64,000 nucleotides of DNA from the NCBI RefSeq assembly GCF_014897675.1, contig NZ_JABUXU010000013.1, forward strand, positions 62,001 to 126,000. Reading direction: 5' to 3'. Positions 58,761-64,000 of this stretch are shown in pieces (position 1 is the first letter of the stretch; the number at the start of each line of letters is the position of its first letter). This stretch comes from Advenella sp. FME57 (GTDB lineage Bacteria > Pseudomonadota > Gammaproteobacteria > Burkholderiales > Burkholderiaceae_B). The notes under the pieces were generated by a model. The model did no database searches. It was not told the DNA's origin and saw nothing but the letters and a program-made list of their open reading frames with translations. The translations under genes were made by a program, and so were the position numbers.

Positions 58761-59735
58761 TCAACCGGCCAGCCCGCGGATGGCAGCAATGCCATGCGCA
58801 CTGTGTTCGCGCGCTACCTCCAGGGTCGCCGCTGACTGACCGCCGATGGCGTACACCGGCAGGCCAGCCTCGCGGGCGATACTGGCAAAACCGTCCCAGC
58901 CCAGCGGCGGCTGATCCGGATGCGACGGCGTCTCCAGCACATGCCCCAGCACCACAAAGTCTGCGCCCAGCACCTGGGCATACAGCGCATCGGCGGTATT
59001 GTGCGCCGAGACGCCGACAAGATACTTTTCTTCTGGCAGCGGACGGGCATCGGCGAGCAGGGCGTCCTGCGCCCTCAATTGCACCCCGTCGGCCAGCTTC
59101 CACCAGGCTTTGGGATGCACGCTGTTGACCAGCACCCGGGCACCGGCGGCATGACAGCAGTCGATGGCGCGTTCGAATACGGTTTTCAGGCTGGCTGCCG
59201 CCGGACCATCGGGCCAGGCCGGCTCACGCAATTGCACCAGCCGCAAGCCATTGTCCAGTTGCTGCTGCAGGCTGACCAGCCATGACTGGCTGTTCTCAGG
59301 CGTCTGAATGTTGGATATGGCATAGTGTTCCGGCAGGGCCAGCCAGCGCAGCGGGGGCAGGGAGGCCGGCAGCAATTGTCCCAGCTTGCCCGCATCTGCG
59401 GGCGTCGTCCAGGCCAGTTGCTGCTCTTCCAGCGACCTGGGCGTGCCTTGCCAGCCGGTAACTCGCCAGAAGGCCAGATTGACAATGGTTTTCGGGTATT
59501 CATAGGTGAATGTCACCCACGGGGTGCAGGCATGCACGTCTATACCGAGTTCTTCCCTGAGTTCGCGCACCAACGCCTGTTTCTGGGTCTCACCCTCTTC
59601 GATCTTGCCTCCGGGAAACTCCCACCAGTCTTCCCAGGGCTTGCCTTTAGGGCGCTGGCCCAGCAGGATCTCGCCGGTTTGCTCGTTCAGAATGACGCCG
59701 ACAACGACTTTGATATACGGTTTTGTTGCGTTCAT
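58761..59735 (-). CDS. Nudix hydrolase fused to a ThiE-like (thiamine phosphate synthase) domain
   Basis: Two-domain protein of 324 residues. Residues 1-135 are a MutT-type Nudix hydrolase: KVVVGVILNEQTGEILLGQR, the WEFPGGKIEEGET start and RELREELGI end of the Nudix box (near 40-65), which binds metal through the Glu residues. Residues about 145-324 are a TIM-barrel ThiE/TenI-like domain (LRLVQLREP near 164-172, GARVLVNSVH near 196, AIGGQSAATLEVA near 296-308). The fusion is known in many proteobacteria and is thought to clean up oxidised nucleotides, with the ThiE part of uncertain activity. Its start overlaps the DUF815 gene by 4 bases. Confidence 0.88.
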   Translation of the reverse strand: MNATKPYIKVVVGVILNEQTGEILLGQRPKGKPWEDWWEFPGGKIEEGETQKQALVRELREELGIDVHACTPWVTFTYEYPKTIVNLAFWRVTGWQGTPRSLEEQQLAWTTPADAGKLGQLLPASLPPLRWLALPEHYAISNIQTPENSQSWLVSLQQQLDNGLRLVQLREPAWPDGPAAASLKTVFERAIDCCHAAGARVLVNSVHPKAWWKLADGVQLRAQDALLADARPLPEEKYLVGVSAHNTADALYAQVLGADFVVLGHVLETPSHPDQPPLGWDGFASIAREAGLPVYAIGGQSAATLEVAREHSAHGIAAIRGLAG

Positions 59736-60652
59736 TGGCCGGCTCCGCTGTCAGCCTGTGCGCCGGATCCGGCAGGCATATGCCTGGCCGCCCAGTCACG
59801 GGCAAAATGCCGGGCCACTCGCCCGGAGCGCGAACCGCGCTCCAGTGTCCATTGCAAGGCTTCGGTCCGGCTTGCAGCGATAGATTCAGGCGGACAGCCC
59901 AGTTCGCGCAACCAGTGCGCGACAATATCCAGATAGTCGTCCTGGCGGAACGGGTAGAAAGACAGCCAGATGCCAAAGCGTTCGGACAGCGAGATCTTTT
60001 CTTCCACGGTTTCACCGGGGTGGATTTCCCCGTCGGCCTGATGCTTCGTGGACAGGTTTTCGTTCATGTATTCAGGCATCAGGTGGCGGCGGTTGGACGT
60101 CGCATAAATGAGCACATTGTCGCCGGCCGAGGCTATGGAGCCGTCCAGCACCGATTTGAGGGCCTTGTAGCCGGCTTCACCTTCCTCGAAGGACAGATCA
60201 TCACAGAAAATGATGAATCTTTCCGGACGGCCGGCAACGATATCGACCAGATCCGTCAGGTCGGCCAAATCGGATTTGTCCATTTCCACCAGACGCAGGC
60301 CCTGCGGCGCGTATTCTGCCAGCATGGCCTTGACCAGCGAGCTTTTGCCGGTGCCGCGGGCGCCGGTCATCAGCACATTGTTGGCCGGTTTCTGTTGCAG
60401 AAAGTGGCGCGTGTTGCGATCGATCGTGTCCCGCTGCCGCTCGATATGCAGCAGGTCGTCCTTATGGATGGTGGAAATATGCTTGACCGCTTCAAGCCAG
60501 CCGGTTGATCCCTTGCGTCGCCAGCGAAAGGCATGGGCGCTCCAGTCTATCGGCGGCGGCGCCGGCGGAAGCCAGGCGGCCAACTGGCGCAGGACCTGAT
60601 CGGCTCGTTCAATCAGGGAGGAGAGGTCGGGACTGGAATCGGGGCTGCTCAC
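59732..60652 (-). CDS. DUF815 AAA-type ATPase
   Basis: Cytoplasmic ATPase of 306 residues. Walker A is GARGTGKSS (97-105), Walker B is FCDDLSFEEGE (near 148-158), sensor-like ATSNRRHLMPEYM lies near 185-197. The first 80 residues carry a Trp-rich region (WSAHAFRWRRKG). The family is widely conserved beside this Nudix gene in beta- and gammaproteobacteria; its substrate is not known to me. Start is GTG at 60652. Divergent from the prenyl synthase gene. Confidence 0.87.
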   Translation of the reverse strand: MSSPDSSPDLSSLIERADQVLRQLAAWLPPAPPPIDWSAHAFRWRRKGSTGWLEAVKHISTIHKDDLLHIERQRDTIDRNTRHFLQQKPANNVLMTGARGTGKSSLVKAMLAEYAPQGLRLVEMDKSDLADLTDLVDIVAGRPERFIIFCDDLSFEEGEAGYKALKSVLDGSIASAGDNVLIYATSNRRHLMPEYMNENLSTKHQADGEIHPGETVEEKISLSERFGIWLSFYPFRQDDYLDIVAHWLRELGCPPESIAASRTEALQWTLERGSRSGRVARHFARDWAARHMPAGSGAQADSGAGQ

Positions 60653-60740
60653 TTGCGTGTCCTATGTGGTCAATAGCGGTCAAAATGCATACATTATCAT
60701 CAAAAAAAGGCCTTTGTCTGTTTCTTGTTGCGGGCTGGAA

Positions 60741-60746
60741 TATAAT
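60741..60746 (+). promoter_or_regulatory. Putative -10 box of the polyprenyl synthase gene
   Basis: TATAAT, 47 bases before the TTG start at 60793. No clear -35 at 17 bases (CTGTTT at 60718-60723), so only the -10 is called. Confidence 0.4.
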
Positions 60747-60792
60747 CACAGCTTGCCGTGAGTTAATTCCCTTTTCTGCTTCAGGATCTGCC

Positions 60793-61758
60793 TTGAACCT
60801 CCCAGAGATTATCTGTCCCATCAACGATGATATGCGCGCCGTGGATGGCGTAATCCGCAAGAAACTCGACTCTGACGTTGTTCTTATCCGTACTATTGGT
60901 GAATACATCATCGGGGCGGGGGGCAAACGCATGCGACCCGCATTGGTGCTCATGGCTGCCCGTGCCTTTGGTTACCAGGGGCAGGCTCACCACACGCTGG
61001 CTGCGGTGGTTGAATTTATCCACACGTCCACGCTATTGCATGACGATGTCGTTGACGAGTCCGATATGCGCCGTGGCCGCGATACAGCCAATGCCGTATT
61101 CGGCAATGCCGCCAGCGTGCTGGTCGGCGACTATCTGTATTCCCGATCATTCGAAATGATGGTCGAGCTCGATTCGATGCGGATCATGCAGGTGCTGTCC
61201 GCCGCGACGACCGTGATTGCCGAAGGCGAAGTACTGCAGTTGCTCAACGTGCACGACCCGGACGTGTCGGTCGAACGCTACTTGCAGGTTATCCGCTACA
61301 AAACGGCCAAGCTTTTCGAAGCCGCCATGCAGACCGGCGCCTTGCTGGCCGACGCAACGTCGGCGCAGGAAAACGCGGCCGCCGACTATGGTCGCTACGT
61401 AGGCACGGCGTTTCAGTTGATTGACGACGTGCTCGATTACACGGGTGACGTGGAATCGCTGGGGAAAAATGTGGGTGATGACCTGCGCGAAGGCAAGCCG
61501 ACGCTGCCGCTGATCCGCGTTATGCAGGTGGGAACGCCGCAACAGCGTTCCCTCATCCACAAGGCGATTGAAACAGGCGAGGCCGATTTTGCCGATGTGG
61601 CCCGCGCCATCAACGACACCGATGCCCTGCAATACACCCGCGAGGTTGCGCGCGAAGAGGCCGAACGTGCGCGCGCGGCGCTGCAGGCGTTCCCCGATTC
61701 CGAGTTCAGGGAATCGTTGCTGGCATTTTGTACTTTCGCCACCGAACGCGACCGCTGA
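60793..61758 (+). CDS. ispB: Octaprenyl/polyprenyl diphosphate synthase (IspB)
   Basis: Makes the long prenyl chain of ubiquinone by adding isopentenyl diphosphate to farnesyl diphosphate; 321 residues. The first Asp-rich motif is in LLHDDVVDESDMRRG (near 80-95), the second in QLIDDVLDYTGD (near 210-221), and GGKRMRPALVLMAARAF (near 45-61) is the diphosphate site. The start is a TTG with AGGA six bases upstream; longer upstream frames cross the divergent DUF815 leader. The usual neighbours rplU/rpmA are absent here. Confidence 0.92.
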   Translation: MNLPEIICPINDDMRAVDGVIRKKLDSDVVLIRTIGEYIIGAGGKRMRPALVLMAARAFGYQGQAHHTLAAVVEFIHTSTLLHDDVVDESDMRRGRDTANAVFGNAASVLVGDYLYSRSFEMMVELDSMRIMQVLSAATTVIAEGEVLQLLNVHDPDVSVERYLQVIRYKTAKLFEAAMQTGALLADATSAQENAAADYGRYVGTAFQLIDDVLDYTGDVESLGKNVGDDLREGKPTLPLIRVMQVGTPQQRSLIHKAIETGEADFADVARAINDTDALQYTREVAREEAERARAALQAFPDSEFRESLLAFCTFATERDR

Positions 61759-61960
61759 CCCATACCGATGCCGACGGCGCATCGGCAGCCATATTCCGCT
61801 TTTTGATATTGATTCTGCCGCTCAGGGTTTACCTGAGTCGCGAATCTGCCTGCGCGCACCCGATAAAAAATTGGGTTATAGTTGTCTGGTAAACCCGTGT
61901 TCACGGCCAGCCCAGCGGCGTACGGCCTGAATTTAAAAAATAATTTTCTAGAGGTTCAAG

Positions 61961-62722
61961 ATGATCAAGAGCAAACTGAAAGCAGCCTTACTGGGATTTG
62001 CCATCACGTTGGCTGTGCCGGCAACTACCGTTGCGCAAGCACAGGACAAAGAGCTTGTGGTTGCCACCGACACCGCTTTTGTGCCCTTCGAATTCAAGCA
62101 GGACGGCAAATATGTGGGATTCGACGTTGAATTGTGGGATGCGCTGGCCAAGGATATGGGCGTCAAGTACCGCCTGCAGCCCATGGATTTCAACGGCATC
62201 ATTCCCGGTCTGCAAACCAAGAATATTGACGTTGCGCTGGCAGGCATTACCATCAAGGACGAGCGCAAAAAAGTCATCGATTTTTCCGATCCTTATTACG
62301 AAAGCGGTCTTGCCATCCTGACCTCGGTCAAGAACAAGGATACGATCAAGACAGCCAAGGACCTTGCAGACAAGGAAGTGGCGGCAAAAACAGGAACCGC
62401 GACGGTTGATTTTCTGAAAAAGGAAGTGCCCAACGCCAAGGTCAAACTGTTCCCCAATATTGACAACGCCTTTCTTGATCTGGCCACCGGCCGTGTCGAC
62501 GCGGTCGTGCACGATACACCCAATGTACAGTATTACGCCAATACCGGTGGCAAGGACAAGGTTATTGTGACTGGTTCTGTGCAGAGCGGCGACTTCTATG
62601 GCATCGCCTTTCCCAAAGGCAGCGATCTGGTTGAAAAGGTCAACGCGTCACTCAAGAAACTGAAAGAGAATGGCGAATACGACAAAATCTATACCAAATG
62701 GTTTGGTCAGGCTGTGAAGTAA
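61961..62722 (+). CDS. glnH: Glutamine ABC transporter binding protein (GlnH)
   Basis: Periplasmic glutamine receptor, 253 residues. A signal peptide (about 1-26) precedes KELVVATDTAFVPFEFKQDG, almost identical to the start of mature E. coli GlnH; PMDFNGIIPGLQTKNIDVAL, ALAGITIKDERKK, and the C-terminal YGIAFPKGSD and IYTKWFG also agree. AGAGG precedes the ATG. A hairpin follows the stop before glnP. Upstream, a TATAGT at 61877-61882 is a possible -10. Confidence 0.93.
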   Translation: MIKSKLKAALLGFAITLAVPATTVAQAQDKELVVATDTAFVPFEFKQDGKYVGFDVELWDALAKDMGVKYRLQPMDFNGIIPGLQTKNIDVALAGITIKDERKKVIDFSDPYYESGLAILTSVKNKDTIKTAKDLADKEVAAKTGTATVDFLKKEVPNAKVKLFPNIDNAFLDLATGRVDAVVHDTPNVQYYANTGGKDKVIVTGSVQSGDFYGIAFPKGSDLVEKVNASLKKLKENGEYDKIYTKWFGQAVK

Positions 62723-62781
62723 TTGCCTGCGCTCCCCATGTATGACCATACATTGCGGGTGCTGCATCGCCGGAAATAGCG

Positions 62782-62829
62782 ATCCGGTGACTGTATCCAC
62801 ATGGAGACAGTCACCGGATTTTGCTTTTT
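62782..62829 (+). terminator. Terminator/attenuator between glnH and glnP
   Basis: A perfect 13-bp stem ATCCGGTGACTGT (62782-62794) with ACAGTCACCGGAT (62807-62819) encloses a 12-base loop that itself holds CCA/TGG, followed by TTTTGCTTTTT. It would let glnH be transcribed in excess of the permease and ATPase. Confidence 0.8.
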
Positions 62830-62859
62830 GCGGTCCCAATATTCAAACAGGATTCACAC

Positions 62860-63570
62860 ATGGATTTTGACTTTTCCGTTGTTCAAGACGCGCTGCCCAG
62901 CCTGATGGCCGGCACCTGGGTCACAATCAAAATCACATTCTGGGGGCTTTTTGGCGGGGTGCTGCTCGGCGCTATTACAGGTGTGATCAGGGCCTACATT
63001 CCATCCTTATTTTCAGCCAAGACCATTCGCCGCAATCCGGTCGCCGGCATTCTTGGCCCGCTTCTGAGCCTGCTGGCCCAGTTCTATGTACTGGTGGTGC
63101 GGGGCACACCCATCGTGGTGCAGGTCATGTTTATCTATTTTGCCCTGCCATTGGTCATGGACTTGCGTGTCGACGGCATGTCGGCCGCCATTGCCACCTT
63201 GATCATCAACTCCGGGGCGTACATTGCAGAAATTGTGCGTGGTGCGCTACAGTCGGTGTCAAAGGGCCTGTTCGAGGCCGGGCAGTCCATGGGTCTGTCC
63301 TTTCACCGGATTGTGCTCAAGATTATCTGGCCGGTGGCGTTTCGTCGCATGATTCCCGCATTGGGCAACCAGTGCATTATCAGTCTGAAGGATTCGTCAC
63401 TGTTCATTGTGATTGGCGTGGCCGAGCTGACGCGTCAGGGTCAGGAAATCATGGCAGCCAACTTTCGGGCGGTGGAAATCTGGGGCGCAGTCGCCGTCAT
63501 TTACCTGATTTTGAACGGACTGATCGCGCTGGCTCTGAAAATCATGGAACACAGGATGCGGAACGTATGA
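62860..63570 (+). CDS. glnP: Glutamine ABC transporter permease (GlnP)
   Basis: Inner-membrane permease of the glutamine transporter, 236 residues, slightly longer than E. coli GlnP because of an insertion near 50-75. Start at the ATG at 62860 (MDFDFSVVQDALP), AGGA upstream; the frame opening at 62821 is inside the terminator. LVVRGTPIVVQVMFIYFALP near 84-103 and the EAA loop FEAGQSMGLSFHRIVLKII near 139-157 are standard. About five helices. Overlaps glnQ by 4 bases. Confidence 0.92.
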   Translation: MDFDFSVVQDALPSLMAGTWVTIKITFWGLFGGVLLGAITGVIRAYIPSLFSAKTIRRNPVAGILGPLLSLLAQFYVLVVRGTPIVVQVMFIYFALPLVMDLRVDGMSAAIATLIINSGAYIAEIVRGALQSVSKGLFEAGQSMGLSFHRIVLKIIWPVAFRRMIPALGNQCIISLKDSSLFIVIGVAELTRQGQEIMAANFRAVEIWGAVAVIYLILNGLIALALKIMEHRMRNV

Positions 63571-64000
63571 GCATGGTCACCTTTGAAAACGTCGTCAAAA
63601 AATTCGGCGACAATACAATTTTGAATGACATCAGCCTGAGCATTGAAAAAGGCGAAGTGGTGGTGGTGGTCGGGCCTTCCGGTTCGGGGAAATCCACCTT
63701 CCTGCGCTGCATCAATGCGCTGGAAACCATCCAGGAAGGCGATATACGGGTCGGCGAACTTAGTGTGCGCGGCACCCAGGCGCAGGTGCGTGAACTGCGC
63801 CGCGAAGCGGGCATGGTCTTTCAGCAGTTCAACCTGTTTCCGCAACTGACTGCACTGGAAAATGTCATGTTCGGTCCGTTGGAGTCGCGTGGTGTTTCCA
63901 AGAAGCAGGCGCGCACTGAAGCCATTGCATTGCTGGACAAGGTAGGGCTGGTCGAACGCATGAACCATTATCCGAGCGAGCTGTCGGGCGGTCAGCAGCA
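63567..64000 (+). CDS. glnQ: Glutamine ABC transporter ATP-binding protein (GlnQ), partial
   Basis: ATPase of the glutamine transporter, cut by the right edge after 144 residues, right at the ABC signature (LSGGQQQ). Walker A is GPSGSGKST (near 33-41) and the Q-loop MVFQQFNLFPQLTALENVMF near 85-104. There is no HisP insertion, consistent with GlnQ. About 100 residues with Walker B lie outside the window. Confidence 0.93.
   Translation, partial: MSMVTFENVVKKFGDNTILNDISLSIEKGEVVVVVGPSGSGKSTFLRCINALETIQEGDIRVGELSVRGTQAQVRELRREAGMVFQQFNLFPQLTALENVMFGPLESRGVSKKQARTEAIALLDKVGLVERMNHYPSELSGGQQ

Overview
The window is 64 kb of a chromosome that reads as a betaproteobacterium of the Alcaligenaceae (Advenella/Bordetella/Achromobacter type). 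The evidence is gene order and gene families: gatCAB divergent from mreBCD-mrdA-rodA, a DUF3460-scpA-panC run, prepilin peptidase-coaE-zapD, metX-metW, and a Bug-type solute receptor. Coding density is high, many genes overlap by 4 bp, and GTG/TTG starts are common. No rRNA, tRNA, CRISPR array, prophage or insertion sequence was seen. Genus is inference.

Layout. 1-3.1 kb: a Bug receptor cut by the left edge, a tautomerase, a decayed 5' fragment of dctA, and a DUF2817 peptidase-like protein. 3.3-6.4 kb: a HisJQMP-type amino-acid ABC operon. 6.7-11.7 kb: four glycosyltransferases on one strand behind an AT-rich leader, the most accessory-looking stretch. 11.8-14.5 kb: an orphan VanA-like Rieske oxygenase and gshA. 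14.6-20.4 kb: a lipoprotein, then metX (behind a SAM-II riboswitch), metW, ampG and two multihaem cytochromes c, closed by a terminator. 20.7-25.5 kb: xthA, an EamA exporter, an extradiol dioxygenase and DoxX, with a divergent LysR regulator. 25.6-29.6 kb: pyrE and gatCAB. 29.8-35.6 kb: mreBCD-mrdA-rodA. 35.7-38.4 kb: mutY, ftsX and ftsE.

38.6-42.7 kb: the aapJQMP general amino-acid ABC operon. 42.8-44.8 kb: a DUF3460 gene, scpA and panC. 44.9-48.4 kb: a LuxR-HTH-only regulator, an NlpE-like lipoprotein, a short prepilin peptidase whose frame runs through a terminator hairpin, coaE and zapD. 48.6-57.4 kb: an MdtABC-type RND pump with two inner-membrane subunits and its outer-membrane channel. 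57.6-64 kb: a serine acetyltransferase, a Nudix-ThiE fusion, a DUF815 ATPase, a polyprenyl synthase and glnHPQ, cut by the right edge.

Common themes are polar amino-acid uptake (three ABC systems, each with a hairpin between the receptor gene and the permease gene), sulfur amino-acid and thiol metabolism (metX/metW, cysE-type, gshA), and envelope growth (mre operon, PBP2/RodA, FtsEX, AmpG, ZapD, polyprenyl synthase). The window is largely housekeeping. The items most worth following are the SAM-II riboswitch in a betaproteobacterial metX leader, the undescribed glycosyltransferase cluster, the eroded prepilin-peptidase locus and the receiver-less LuxR protein.
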